31,803 bases of DNA, taken from positions 1 to 31,803 of the forward strand of contig CAJLXA010000021.1 in the NCBI GenBank assembly GCA_905210485.1, written 5' to 3'. Below are positions 9,242-17,729 of the stretch, one piece after another. This stretch comes from an uncultured Eubacteriales bacterium. Lineage in GTDB: Bacteria; Bacillota; Clostridia; Oscillospirales; CAG-272. A program made the translations under genes and the position numbers. Numbering within the stretch: position 1 is the stretch's first letter; each line of letters begins with the position of its first letter. The notes under the pieces were generated by a model. The model had not been told where the DNA came from. It made no database searches and saw only the letters and a list, made by a program, of their open reading frames with translations.

Positions 9242-10435
9242 ATGCAATATACGCCGGCTAACCGTATTCAAAGCGTCCGCGGCTCCGCTATCCGCGAAAT
9301 GTTCAAAAAAATGGCGGACCCGTCCATCATATCCATGGCGGGCGGCAATCCGTCCCCCGATCTGTTTCCGAACGAAGAACTGGCCGCCATTGCCGCCGAT
9401 CTTCTGAAAAACGATAAAGTCCTTGCCCTGCAATACGGCGTCACGGAGGGGTACACACCGCTTCGCGAAAAGATTGCCGACATGCTTCGCACCCGTGAAA
9501 ATATCGGGAACGAAGAGGACATGCTGATTACCGTTTCGGGCGGACAACAGGCGATTGATCTCACCGCACGCGTGCTCCTGAACGAAGGCGACGGCGTTAT
9601 TGTTGAAGAACCGAGTTTTGTCGGCGCCATGAATTCATTCCGTTCCTACGGCGCAAAACTTTACGGCGTTCCGATGGAAGATGACGGAATGAATATGGAT
9701 ATACTCCGACAAACGATCGCCTCCCATAGAAATATAAAACTCATTTATACCATTCCCTCCTTTCAGAATCCGACAGGCATCACCATGTCGGTGGAAAAAC
9801 GCAAAGCGCTGTATGCGTGCGCAAAAGAAAACGGTATCCTGATTATTGAAGACAATCCCTACGGCGAACTTTCGTATACCGGCAAAAAACTCCCCGCCAT
9901 CAAAAGTTTTGACACCGACGGCGTTGTGGTCTATTGCGGCTCTTTCTCCAAAATTCTCGCTCCGGGACTTCGCCTCGGATATATGATGGGGCATCGGGAT
10001 TTTATCAACCGCGCCGTCATTATGAAGCAGGCAAACGACGTGCACACAGCGATGCTCCCTCAGCTTCTCGCCTATCGCTTCATCACACAGTATTCGCTCG
10101 ATTCTTATATTGAAAAGATCCGCGCACTGTACAGTCATAAATGTGCGCTGATGCTTTCCGAAATCGACGCGCATTTTCCGAAGAACGTACGTCATACCGT
10201 ACCGACCGGCGGCATTTTCCTGTGGTGCACGCTCCCGGACGGGTACGACGCATCCCGCCTTGCCGCGTTATGCCTCGAAAAAAAAGTGGCCATCGTTTCA
10301 GGCAACACCTTTTCACCGGATCCCGACCTGCCGTCACCGGGTTTCCGTTTGAATTTTTCCACGGCGAGTGATGAAAATATCAAAGAAGGAATCCGCCGTA
10401 TTGCCGAAGCACTGCGGGAATTGCTCGATAAATAA
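9242..10435 (+). CDS. PLP-dependent aminotransferase, class I/II (2-aminoadipate/MocR-like subgroup)
   Basis: The product is 397 residues, the usual length. Fold-type I landmarks are in order: MAGGNPSPDLFP (32-43), an LQYG.TEGY.PLRE segment (about 63-76), SGGQQAIDL (99-107), N176 in PSFQNPTG, D204 and Y207 in IIEDNPYGEL, the Schiff-base lysine K237 in GSFSKILAPGLRLGY, and the carboxylate arginine in GFRLNFS. The N-terminal pattern matches aminotransferases acting on 2-aminoadipate, branched-chain or aromatic amino acids, so the exact substrate cannot be set. The start has an AAAGGAG site at 9229-9235. It follows the activase genes by 52 nt on the same strand. An aminotransferase supplying 2-oxo acids would suit a 2-hydroxyacid fermentation route (inference). 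A TATACAT box lies in the gap, so it may also have its own promoter. Confidence 0.85.
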   Translation: MQYTPANRIQSVRGSAIREMFKKMADPSIISMAGGNPSPDLFPNEELAAIAADLLKNDKVLALQYGVTEGYTPLREKIADMLRTRENIGNEEDMLITVSGGQQAIDLTARVLLNEGDGVIVEEPSFVGAMNSFRSYGAKLYGVPMEDDGMNMDILRQTIASHRNIKLIYTIPSFQNPTGITMSVEKRKALYACAKENGILIIEDNPYGELSYTGKKLPAIKSFDTDGVVVYCGSFSKILAPGLRLGYMMGHRDFINRAVIMKQANDVHTAMLPQLLAYRFITQYSLDSYIEKIRALYSHKCALMLSEIDAHFPKNVRHTVPTGGIFLWCTLPDGYDASRLAALCLEKKVAIVSGNTFSPDPDLPSPGFRLNFSTASDENIKEGIRRIAEALRELLDK

Positions 10436-10508
10436 TGTATTCTTAACCCGCCGACAGGCGGTACAGATACCATTCTGCAAGAAAAAAAGCCGGGAACGCC
10501 CTGCCCCG

Positions 10509-10538
10509 CAGAACCTTTCCCGGCAGAACCTTTCCCGG
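10509..10538 (+). repeat. Two perfect 15-bp tandem copies
   Basis: CAGAACCTTTCCCGG occurs twice back to back (10509-10523, 10524-10538), followed by a degraded third start and an ACCGGG that can pair with CCCGG. It lies between the aminotransferase stop and the terminator. No function is evident. Confidence 0.7.
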
Positions 10539-10569
10539 CAAAACCGGGAATTTTACTCCTTTCAAGCGG

Positions 10570-10617
10570 AAAACAAAAAGGAAGAGACACAACGCGTCTC
10601 TTCCTTTTTGTTTTATA
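10570..10617. terminator. Bidirectional terminator
   Basis: Long inverted repeat: AAAACAAAAAGGAAGAGAC pairs with its complement at 10596-10614, with A and T runs at the outer ends. It serves the aminotransferase (+) and the convergent export-protein operon (-). Confidence 0.85.
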
Positions 10618-10628
10618 TTTTCAATTTA

Positions 10629-11105
10629 TTACGCCGCGCTTTTCGGTAACAGGAAATCAAGACCTCCCACCACACCGTAGGAAACAAGCGTCATAATAAC
10701 GCCTGCACACAGAACGCCGAGAATAATAGCCGGGAACGAATACCGTTTTTTGATGTCCAGAAGCGCCGCAACAAGTCCGCCCGTCCATGCGCCGGTTCCG
10801 GGAAGCGGAATGGCCACAAACAGTAAAAGACCGAAAAAGGCTCCTTTTTCCATTTTCTCGCTGTGCTTCATTGCCTTGTTTTCCAGCCATTCCACGAGGC
10901 CGCGGAAAATGCGGAACCGTTTCATATACATAAGAACAGGCTTCACAAAGAACAGAATAATCGGCACGGGCAACAAATTGCCGAGCACCGCAAATATATA
11001 GGTGGGAATCGGCTGAAGATGCATGGCCGCACCGGCGGGAATAGCGCCGCGCAATTCGATAATCGGCGCAATGGCGATCAGAAAAATATAAAGGTATTTT
11101 CTCAT
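10629..11105 (-). CDS. COG2426 / small multidrug export family membrane protein
   Basis: The product is 158 residues and strongly hydrophobic, with about four or five membrane segments: near 3-22, 30-58, 85-100, 108-118 and 125-150. The family hallmark is the N-terminal IAIAPIIELRGAIPAGAAM and the central VAIPLPGTGAWTGGLVAALLDI, as in the DedA-like 'putative small multi-drug export' family (Pfam Sm_multidrug_ex). The export activity of the family is poorly established, so only the membrane location is safe. Its ATG overlaps the stop of the upstream DUF1653 gene (ATGA, 11102-11105), which makes it the last gene of a four-gene minus-strand operon. Confidence 0.85.
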   Translation of the reverse strand: MRKYLYIFLIAIAPIIELRGAIPAGAAMHLQPIPTYIFAVLGNLLPVPIILFFVKPVLMYMKRFRIFRGLVEWLENKAMKHSEKMEKGAFFGLLLFVAIPLPGTGAWTGGLVAALLDIKKRYSFPAIILGVLCAGVIMTLVSYGVVGGLDFLLPKSAA

Positions 11106-11335
11106 GGGTTATCCTCTCGTGTGAAACGCGTGATTTCCGTTCCGTTTTTCATTATTTTGTCGAACCACATGCCCGCCGGGCGAACCCATAGTGCACGTTC
11201 GCCGTAAAGCGCACGGTAAACAACCATTTCTTCGCCGGTCTCGCTGTGAATGGCTGTGCCGATCACTTCATACAGACCGCCCTTATAATGGCGATATGTG
11301 CCGTTCGGGATGACATATTTTTTATCGTCCGGCAT
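11102..11335 (-). CDS. DUF1653 family small protein
   Basis: The product is 77 residues. The pattern GTYRHYKGGLYEVIGTA..SETGE..VVYRALYGE..LWVRP..MWFDKI is the whole DUF1653 domain, a small beta-rich cytoplasmic fold without known function. The ATG at 11335 is preferred because a GGGGA site sits about 7 nt upstream; a GTG directly before it (11338) would add one residue. It lies 3 nt downstream of the ybaK stop and overlaps the export-protein start by 4 nt, so it is in the middle of the operon. Confidence 0.85.
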   Translation of the reverse strand: MPDDKKYVIPNGTYRHYKGGLYEVIGTAIHSETGEEMVVYRALYGERALWVRPAGMWFDKIMKNGTEITRFTREDNP

Positions 11336-11338
11336 CAC

Positions 11339-11833
11339 TCATTCCCCGCTCTTTTCGTTTGTATCGGCAATATCCGCAACCGTCGCGCGGATCAGTGATA
11401 TGAGATCCTGCGGCGATGTTTCTACCTGCGCACCGACGCGCCCGGCACTGTAACATATCCGCGGAAAAGTTTCCGCCAATGAATGAATGACCGTACGAAA
11501 GGCTTTTTTCATTCCGATGGGAGAACAGCCGCCGTGAATATATCCCGTAAGCGGTAAAAGTTCCTTTTGCTTTATCATTTCCACCGATTTGACGCCCACC
11601 GCTTTAGCCGCCCGTTTCAGATTCAGAGTGGAATTCACGGGAACGACGAAAACATAATGTGTTCCCGTGTTGGCGACCGTCACCAATGTCTTATAAGTAC
11701 TGTCGGGATTTTCTCCCAGCGTTTCGGCAATCGTCATACCGTCCGTAACGCTTCCGTCGTAATAATGCGGAATATAGGCTATCTTTTTTTGATCCAGCGT
11801 GCGCATCACGTTGGTTTTTTCAATTTTGTCCAT
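11339..11833 (-). CDS. ybaK: Cys-tRNA(Pro)/Cys-tRNA(Cys) deacylase, YbaK/EbsC type
   Basis: The product is 164 residues, the family length. Features are the N-terminal TNVMRTLDQKKIAYIPHYYD, ETLGENPDSTYKTLV, VVPVNSTLNLKRAAKAVGVKSVEM and the glycine-rich YIHGGCSPIGMKKAF, all characteristic of YbaK. The enzyme hydrolyses cysteine mischarged onto tRNA(Pro) by prolyl-tRNA synthetase. The catalytic lysine fits K52 in STYKTL. The chosen ATG at 11833 shares one base with the TAA of the upstream methylase gene (TAATG), and the G-rich GGGGGA just before it can act as the ribosome site. A GTG 12 nt further up would also be in frame. Confidence 0.9.
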   Translation of the reverse strand: MDKIEKTNVMRTLDQKKIAYIPHYYDGSVTDGMTIAETLGENPDSTYKTLVTVANTGTHYVFVVPVNSTLNLKRAAKAVGVKSVEMIKQKELLPLTGYIHGGCSPIGMKKAFRTVIHSLAETFPRICYSAGRVGAQVETSPQDLISLIRATVADIADTNEKSGE

Positions 11834-12864
11834 TAAGTCCCCCACAATGCGATAAAATGATTGTCGTCAAAAATGCGTCTCCGATGCATAGCGGCGCAGA
11901 TTGCCGCCAGATTCTGCTCCGAATGAGCAAGTTCCCGCGTCATCAGGAGGCAGTTTTCTTTCAGAAGATCGCGTTCGCCGCCGGGCGTAAGCGCCATAAG
12001 AACGGTAGTGAAAAACAGCGGCACTTTCAGCATTTCCACGGCGCGTCCGTCATTGACCGCACGGAGAAAATATTGAAAGATCAGCATGGATAAGTACCGG
12101 CGGTAAAACCGATCTGCGTCTTTCGGCAAAGATTTCTTTTGGATATTTCCGCGAAAATTCTGCAAAAATGTAATCTTTCGTTTCCATTTTTTATTTAAAA
12201 TTTCAAGTTCCTGCAAAAAGCCACCCCACTGCCGCAATACCCTTTCGGGACGAAGCGTAACGTTTTTCGCGGCTATTGCAGATCGTTCTTTCTGTCGGTT
12301 CTGCCATGCGCGTACATTGGCCAGTATATTGCATACGACAGAAAAAAACGGTTTGTCACCGTTAAGCCGTCGCCACATTTCCGTGCGCAAAGACAGAAGC
12401 GCCCGATATTTATCCGGGTCAATATCATGCGGTTCCGGCAACGCATTATCCGTGTATTCCGTATAAGAAAAAGGTGCGTCGGTTTCATATAAAAGATCAA
12501 AAACGGCCGGGCAGGAAGCGTCCATCGCCACTTCGCGCACACCGCCGTATATTTCATAGAGGCGGGGATAGCGGCGGCATGTCTCCGCCAGAACGGATTC
12601 CCCGCATTGCCGATAAAGGCGGCACAATCCGTCCTTATCCCACATAGGGCAACTCCCGTCCGCGCGGGGAACAAATATACAGTCGCCGTCCGCGTCTACG
12701 GTCAGGTGATCGGCAACCGTTTTCAGTTCCGGATTTGCTATCGTACGAAAACGTGCGGCGGCCGCGGAATCAATCACGACCGTCCAACCGCGGCAACAGC
12801 TGTCCGGACATGCGCCGCGTAAACATGTAAAAAACCTATCTATATAAGATTCGCGTACTGTCAT
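11833..12864 (-). CDS. FliB-like lysine N-methylase (YkgJ-type cysteine cluster)
   Basis: The product is 343 residues from the ATG at 12864, which has GAAAGGA 6 nt upstream. An ATG ten codons earlier (12894) has no ribosome site. The N-terminus carries the cysteine cluster C14-x4-C19-x3-CC(23,24), then C62, C72, C81, C87, C96 (in AETCRRYPRLY) and C118, the signature of FliB, which methylates lysines of flagellin in Salmonella. The residues probably bind an Fe-S cluster or metal. No flagellar gene is in the window, and FliB-like proteins are common in non-motile Clostridia, so the substrate may be another protein. It is the first gene of the operon that continues with ybaK. Upstream is the repeat-bearing region with minus-strand promoters. 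Confidence 0.8.
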   Translation of the reverse strand: MTVRESYIDRFFTCLRGACPDSCCRGWTVVIDSAAAARFRTIANPELKTVADHLTVDADGDCIFVPRADGSCPMWDKDGLCRLYRQCGESVLAETCRRYPRLYEIYGGVREVAMDASCPAVFDLLYETDAPFSYTEYTDNALPEPHDIDPDKYRALLSLRTEMWRRLNGDKPFFSVVCNILANVRAWQNRQKERSAIAAKNVTLRPERVLRQWGGFLQELEILNKKWKRKITFLQNFRGNIQKKSLPKDADRFYRRYLSMLIFQYFLRAVNDGRAVEMLKVPLFFTTVLMALTPGGERDLLKENCLLMTRELAHSEQNLAAICAAMHRRRIFDDNHFIALWGT

Positions 12865-13102
12865 GATTATCCTTTCGGAAACGATTTTCCCCATGGCGCT
12901 GTCATATCACTTTCGGAGCTTCAAAGCCATACGTCTCGTCCTGTCGGTATACAACGTCAAGAATTTGCCGCGATAACGGCGGTTTCTCTCTTTCAGCGAA
13001 AAACATTTTTCCAAAGAAAGGCGCCGCTTCGGAAAACGGTCGACCGCAATCCGTATTCACGAAACATGAATTTTTACGGATAACCGCGCATGAGCGGTCA
13101 TG

Positions 13103-13156
13103 AAGCACCGTTCCATGCCCCATATGCGCCCAAAACCCTTGCAAGCAAGTTTTCTT
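13103..13156 (-). repeat. Leader-like repeat, copy 2 (distal)
   Basis: Read on the minus strand it contains GAAAACTTGCTTGCAAGGGTTTT, GCGCATAT and CATGGAACGGTGCTT; the internal CTTGCTTGCAAG can pair with itself. It is followed (minus direction) by a hairpin ACCGC-TCATGC-GCGGT. It matches 13295-13349 with small indels. Confidence 0.8.
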
Positions 13157-13227
13157 CCATGCACCGTTTTCATGCCGACCGACGTGTTTATGCACAATGC
13201 CGAAGTGTGTACCGCTTTTTTTCTTAT

Positions 13228-13233
13228 ATTATA
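13228..13233 (-). promoter_or_regulatory. TATAAT box upstream of repeat copy 2
   Basis: TATAATATAAG on the minus strand repeats the -10 context of the upstream promoter at 13357, but no good -35 box is found 16-18 bp away. It may be a decayed duplicate. Confidence 0.35.
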
Positions 13234-13294
13234 ACATGGACCGCGGAAAAATTATTTTCCGGCAACTGCCATTGCTACGCGCTTTCCAAAAGGA

Positions 13295-13349
13295 AAGCAC
13301 CGTTCCATGTTGCAATATGCGCTCGAAAACCCTTGCAAGCAAGTTTTCT
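13295..13349 (-). repeat. Leader-like repeat, copy 1 (promoter-proximal)
   Basis: It starts about 7 nt after the -10 box at 13357-13362, so it would be the 5' end of the transcript. It shares the GAAAACTTGCTTGCAAGGG core and the CATGGAACGGTGCTT end with copy 2. It is followed by a perfect hairpin CTTTCC-TTTT-GGAAAG (plus 13282-13297). The two copies differ by indels of one base at two places. Confidence 0.8.
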
Positions 13350-13356
13350 CGCTTAT

Positions 13357-13385
13357 ATTATAGCAAACAGCTCCGGGTTTTGCAA
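13357..13385 (-). promoter_or_regulatory. Strong minus-strand promoter before the repeat
   Basis: TTGCAA (plus 13380-13385), exact 17-bp spacer, TATAAT (plus 13357-13362). It fires leftward through both repeat copies toward the fliB-like operon about 490 nt away. Confidence 0.65.
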
Positions 13386-13600
13386 GCATTTTCTACATTA
13401 TATTTAATGGGGGTTTTCAAGACCATCGCGGAACACCGTAAATCGCCTGCACTCCCGTTATGTCGATAATCGATAAATCATGGTTTTTGATACAAATTCT
13501 TAATAATTTGTTCTGTTTTACCAAATATTATGAAAACTAAAATATTTTTTTATATATATTCTACAAATTGTACTTGTTTTAAGATAAAAATATGTTACCA

Positions 13601-13606
13601 TATAAT
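13601..13606 (+). promoter_or_regulatory. -10 box of the beta-helix gene
   Basis: TATAAT within a very AT-rich stretch; TTGTTT at 13574 is too far (21 bp) to be a normal -35, so an activator or a poor -35 may be involved. The ribosome site AGAGGA is at 13632-13637. Confidence 0.4.
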
Positions 13607-13643
13607 CGGCAGGACGCCAAATATTAAAGAAAGAGGAAGTACT

Positions 13644-16600
13644 ATGAACCGAACATCTTACGAATCGCAAAAACAAAGACTCCGCATTCTCTCCTGCGTT
13701 CTTCTCATCGCTCTCTGTATTTTGCTCGTTCCCTTTTCGGCTTTTTCATCGCATGCCGAAGGTGATTCCGGCAACGTATCGACGCTTTACGTCGATCCCG
13801 TGAGCGGCGACGACGCAAGTGACGGTACAACGAGTGCGACGGCACTGCGCACTCTCTCTGCGGTAAAAGCACGTATCGACGGCACGACCGTTCCTTACAA
13901 CATTGTTTTGCGCGACGGCACCCATCGTCTGACCGAGCCGTTTACGCTGAACAATCACACCGCGGGACTTACCTTCACCGCTGAAGAAGGCGCATCGCCC
14001 GTCATATCGGCAGGCTATGCTTTCGGAGGCAATGACCTTACCGCCGTGGACGGCAAAGATTACTATGTTTACACCCTGCCCGAAACCCTGAAAACCGACG
14101 GTGTCTATCCGGCATTCCGCGAACTTTACGTGAACGGTGTACCGGCCGAACAGGCGGCCACCGGTAAAAACGGAAGCTACATTATCTACGCAAACAAAGG
14201 TACATACGGTCCTACATCCGAGAACGTTATTTATCTGGATGAAGCACTGCTCCGCACGCTTTCTGCCGAAAGCGGTCCTGTCTCTGCCGAGCTGTGGCTG
14301 ACCATTGAATGGCGTATCGCATGCCTCCGTGTTACCGCCGTGGATTACACGAAAACGCTTGAGCACAACGGCATCACCTACTACGGCGCCGTTATCAACA
14401 CCGAGGACTGGGACACTATTAAAAACTACTGTCTCAGCAGCGTTTATTATTCGACCTCCGTACAGCGTTACTACTATCTGTCCAACGCGCTTGCATTCCT
14501 CGACAGCGAGAACGAATTCTACTATGACCGCGCGAACGGCAAGGTTTATTACCGTCCCGCCGAAGGCACGGCCCTCTCGTCCCTCAATTTTGAGGTTCCG
14601 ATGAGCGAATATCTGTTCCGCTTCAACAACTGCGCAAACATTTCTTTCTCCGGTATTGATTTTACCGCGACCGCATGCAATTTCGTTACCGACCACGGCT
14701 ATGTTGCCGGTCAAGGCGGCGATATTCATACGGTAATTGACGGTTCTGCAGTACACTTCCTGAAAGAAGCCGCCATTTATTGCGAAAACATTATCGGCCT
14801 TACCATTGCAAACTGCCGTTTCTACGGAATTGCGAACGACGCCGTGAACTGCCGCGGCTGGTGCCGTGACATCAGCATCACGGGTTCCGAATTCCGCCAC
14901 ATCGGCGCCGCCGCCATCCGTCTCGGTCAGAGAACGTCCTCCTATGCGGAAAACGTTATCGGTAACAAGAACATCACCATTACCGACAACCTGATAGACG
15001 GTACCGGCGAAGCCCTCTCCTGCTCCCCCGGCATTGTTATTGCATCGGTGGACACACTGAAAATTCTGCGCAACTCCATTCTGAACTCCGCCTACTCGGC
15101 GGTCAGCATCGGCTGGTCGTGGAGCGCCATGGGCGGTACGCTTTACAACATCTATGAAGACGGTGCCGCAACCGACAACTGGAAGTACGGCAGTTACCGC
15201 GATACGGACGGTGACGGCATTTACGAAACCTTTACGGAAAACACCGACACTTCCATCAACAAAATCAACATCAGAAACGCCGAAATCGCCTACAACTATA
15301 TCTATAACTTCATCACCGATATGCGCGACGGCGGCGCTGTGTATACGCTCGGCGGCAACTCCACACTGGGCGATGCCACCGTATACAATACCCTGCACCA
15401 TAACTACTTCGTATGTACCAAAGAGATCAGCCGCGGCGACGGTGTTCCTACCGTTATTTATCACGACGGCGCCTCTTCTCATTGGCACGATTACGACAAC
15501 GTCATTTACGTTGAACCGGAAAACCCGACGAAATTCACCTATGTTTCGTTCCAGACCGTCAACGCCGGAACGATCAAGTGCCTTGATAACGGCACGGAAA
15601 AAACCGCGCTTGTCGGCGGCCAGCAGGCATACCGCATCACCGCGGAACGTACGTATTACATCAATCTGACGGAAAGTGAACACCGTCTTGATACCATACT
15701 TCGGAACAGATCGGCGCTCCACCTCACCATCAGCGATGAAGTATACCTCACGGACAGCGATATCCGCGAAAACAGCCCTGCCATGCAGGCTTGCTTTGAT
15801 ATCATGCGTAACGCCGGCGTTCCCACCACGGAAACGCACACCGTACGCTTCTATGACGTCAACGGCAACCTGATTGCCACCGAAACGATCGGCCATGGCA
15901 AAAATGCGATTCCTCCCACGGAAGCGGCGCTCCCGGATACCGAATTCCGCGGATATACCGACGATCTTCTGGAGATAACGGGCGACCGCGATCTGAGACC
16001 GCTTTACTACTACCTGAAAAACGAAGCCCGTCCCACCGCAGAATATGACGATATAAGCGGCGACAAAACAAAGTTGCCCGGTTATGTCAGCACCTACAAC
16101 ACCACGTCGCCGATCACCTTTACCGTTACGGCGGCCAAAGCCGGTCTGTACACCGTGAATATGAAGTACATTGCCGAAACCGGCAACAGCGGTTACCTCT
16201 TCATGTTCAACACTTCGACCGGCAACAACACCGGCGCCACCGTGCGTATCCTGAACGGCAGTTCCGACAGCTACAAGAACATGGATCTGCACATCTACCT
16301 CCAGGCCGGCGAAAACAATATCCGCATGTACTATAACCGTGCCTCCTTCGCCGTATCGGGCGTGGAATTCGTCCGCATCGCCGATTACAGCGACGGCGTT
16401 GTCCGCGTAGAAGGCGCGACGGTGGACGACATTGCAAAATCGAGCAACACGGGCAGCCGCGATCACAGCAACTGCTATCAGATGATCCGTGTCGGCGATG
16501 TACTGACCATGAACTTCACCGTTCCGGAAACCGGCATCTACCGCATGGATATGCTCTATACCGCCGGAACCGTCGGCGCCGCCGTCATCTCGGTGAAAGA

Positions 16601-17729
16601 GGGCGAAAATACGCTCCGCTCCGTAACGAATCCCGTTAACGGCACCCGCGGTTCGGACAGCACGCCGTACAACGGTTCTCCGCTGATGGAAGAACTGTAT
16701 CTGACAAAAGACGTGACCTACACGTTGCACATCACCCTGAACGGCGGCAGTCACTTCACATTCGGCAGCGCTTTCTTTGCTCTCGACAGAACCGTTGTCG
16801 ACTATAACGACATGACCGGTGACAAAACGACGAACGAAGGCTATGTGACCTCCTCCGGCAACGCCGCACCGATCACCTTCTCCGTATCCGCACCCGCCGA
16901 CGGCCTTTACAAAGTACGCATGATCTACACAGCCGCAACCGGCAACACCGGTTACCTCTTCATGCTGAATGAAAGCCTGCCCGAAGGTACGGGTTCGACC
17001 ATGCGTATCCTGAACGGAAGTTCGACGGAATACACCGATCTCGACGTTTACATTTATCTCCGCGCCGGTGAAAACAACATTCGTATGTACTACAACCGCG
17101 CATACTTCGCTGTCAAATCGCTGATGTTCACGCCGGTCAGCAACTACCGCAACGGCAGTACCGTCGTTCTCGGCGGCGCTTCTGCGTCCGATGTGGTGAA
17201 ATCGTCGACATCGGGCAGCCGTGACCATGGCGTCTGCTATCAGATGCTGCGCGTCGGCGATGTACTGACCATGAACTTCACCGTACCGGAAACCGGCGTC
17301 TACAACATGGATATGCTCTTTAACGCCGGCGCCGTCGGAGGCGCAACGATCGCCGTGAAACAGGGCGACACCGTTCTGTACAGCACGACGAATCCCGCAA
17401 GCGTTGCACGCGGCTCCGACAGCACAGGTTACGGCGGCGCGCCCGTTCTGACGGAAATGGCGCTCACCGCCGGTGTTACCTACACCATGGAAATCACCGC
17501 ACAGAAGAGCAGTCACTTCACTTTCGGCAATGCCTACATCTATATGGCAGGCAGCAGCGAAGGCGAAGCGCAGTACTGCTACTACCTTGATCGTGACGGT
17601 TACCTCGTCGCGGCTATCGAAGACAGCACCACTGCTGTCAGCGTTGTGCTGGACGAAAAAACCTACAAACGCGCTCCTGCGCTTGAACCTGCCGACGGCA
17701 GTACGATCGTTTACGTTCTCTGCGAATGA
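13644..17729 (+). CDS. Large secreted right-handed beta-helix protein with tandem C-terminal modules
   Basis: The product is 1361 residues from the ATG at 13644, which has AGAGGAAG upstream; earlier in-frame ATGs lie in the promoter region. Signal peptide: RLR, hydrophobic core 14-33, likely cut after SSHA (about 38). Residues 46-730 form a parallel beta-helix of the GH141/pectate-lyase-like type: LYVDPVSGDD opening, FRELYVNGVPAEQA, and repeated 'I.NC.F..I..DAV' and 'I..N.I....' coils. Residues 732-795 are a small VRFYDVNGNLIATE...DRDLRPLY module resembling bacterial Ig/InlB-type repeats. Residues 801-1053 and 1054-1306 are two copies of a 253-residue unit, each with two beta-sandwich-like modules resembling carbohydrate-binding modules. 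There is no LPXTG, SLH or dockerin, so it is probably released or held non-covalently. A glycan substrate is likely, but the activity is not proven. Confidence 0.8.
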   Translation: MNRTSYESQKQRLRILSCVLLIALCILLVPFSAFSSHAEGDSGNVSTLYVDPVSGDDASDGTTSATALRTLSAVKARIDGTTVPYNIVLRDGTHRLTEPFTLNNHTAGLTFTAEEGASPVISAGYAFGGNDLTAVDGKDYYVYTLPETLKTDGVYPAFRELYVNGVPAEQAATGKNGSYIIYANKGTYGPTSENVIYLDEALLRTLSAESGPVSAELWLTIEWRIACLRVTAVDYTKTLEHNGITYYGAVINTEDWDTIKNYCLSSVYYSTSVQRYYYLSNALAFLDSENEFYYDRANGKVYYRPAEGTALSSLNFEVPMSEYLFRFNNCANISFSGIDFTATACNFVTDHGYVAGQGGDIHTVIDGSAVHFLKEAAIYCENIIGLTIANCRFYGIANDAVNCRGWCRDISITGSEFRHIGAAAIRLGQRTSSYAENVIGNKNITITDNLIDGTGEALSCSPGIVIASVDTLKILRNSILNSAYSAVSIGWSWSAMGGTLYNIYEDGAATDNWKYGSYRDTDGDGIYETFTENTDTSINKINIRNAEIAYNYIYNFITDMRDGGAVYTLGGNSTLGDATVYNTLHHNYFVCTKEISRGDGVPTVIYHDGASSHWHDYDNVIYVEPENPTKFTYVSFQTVNAGTIKCLDNGTEKTALVGGQQAYRITAERTYYINLTESEHRLDTILRNRSALHLTISDEVYLTDSDIRENSPAMQACFDIMRNAGVPTTETHTVRFYDVNGNLIATETIGHGKNAIPPTEAALPDTEFRGYTDDLLEITGDRDLRPLYYYLKNEARPTAEYDDISGDKTKLPGYVSTYNTTSPITFTVTAAKAGLYTVNMKYIAETGNSGYLFMFNTSTGNNTGATVRILNGSSDSYKNMDLHIYLQAGENNIRMYYNRASFAVSGVEFVRIADYSDGVVRVEGATVDDIAKSSNTGSRDHSNCYQMIRVGDVLTMNFTVPETGIYRMDMLYTAGTVGAAVISVKEGENTLRSVTNPVNGTRGSDSTPYNGSPLMEELYLTKDVTYTLHITLNGGSHFTFGSAFFALDRTVVDYNDMTGDKTTNEGYVTSSGNAAPITFSVSAPADGLYKVRMIYTAATGNTGYLFMLNESLPEGTGSTMRILNGSSTEYTDLDVYIYLRAGENNIRMYYNRAYFAVKSLMFTPVSNYRNGSTVVLGGASASDVVKSSTSGSRDHGVCYQMLRVGDVLTMNFTVPETGVYNMDMLFNAGAVGGATIAVKQGDTVLYSTTNPASVARGSDSTGYGGAPVLTEMALTAGVTYTMEITAQKSSHFTFGNAYIYMAGSSEGEAQYCYYLDRDGYLVAAIEDSTTAVSVVLDEKTYKRAPALEPADGSTIVYVLCE
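16044..17561 (+). repeat. Tandem 253-codon duplication inside the beta-helix gene
   Basis: Unit 1 (16044-16802) and unit 2 (16803-17561) have exactly the same period of 759 nt. Shared stretches include RILNGSS, GENNIRMYYNRA, VGDVLTMNFTVPETG and SHFTFG. Each unit holds a module starting Y-D/N-D-I/M-S/T-GDKT and a second one with a GSRDH..CYQM core. Confidence 0.9.

Larger units (their letters stand above)
12865..13643. other. Long gene-poor region between the fliB-like operon and the beta-helix gene
   Basis: About 780 bp with no convincing gene. A 97-codon minus-strand frame (12902-13195) is open but has no clear ribosome site and reads through a repeat whose second copy carries frame-breaking indels. 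The region holds two copies of a 54-bp repeat, two minus-strand TATAAT boxes, two small hairpins and, near its right end, an AT-rich leader for the beta-helix gene. Confidence 0.6.

Noticed and set aside
12902..13195. 97-codon minus-strand frame between the fliB-like gene and the repeat
   Set aside because: There is no good ribosome site. It crosses one copy of the leader repeat, whose other copy has frame-breaking indels. I cannot exclude a small protein but do not list it as a gene.
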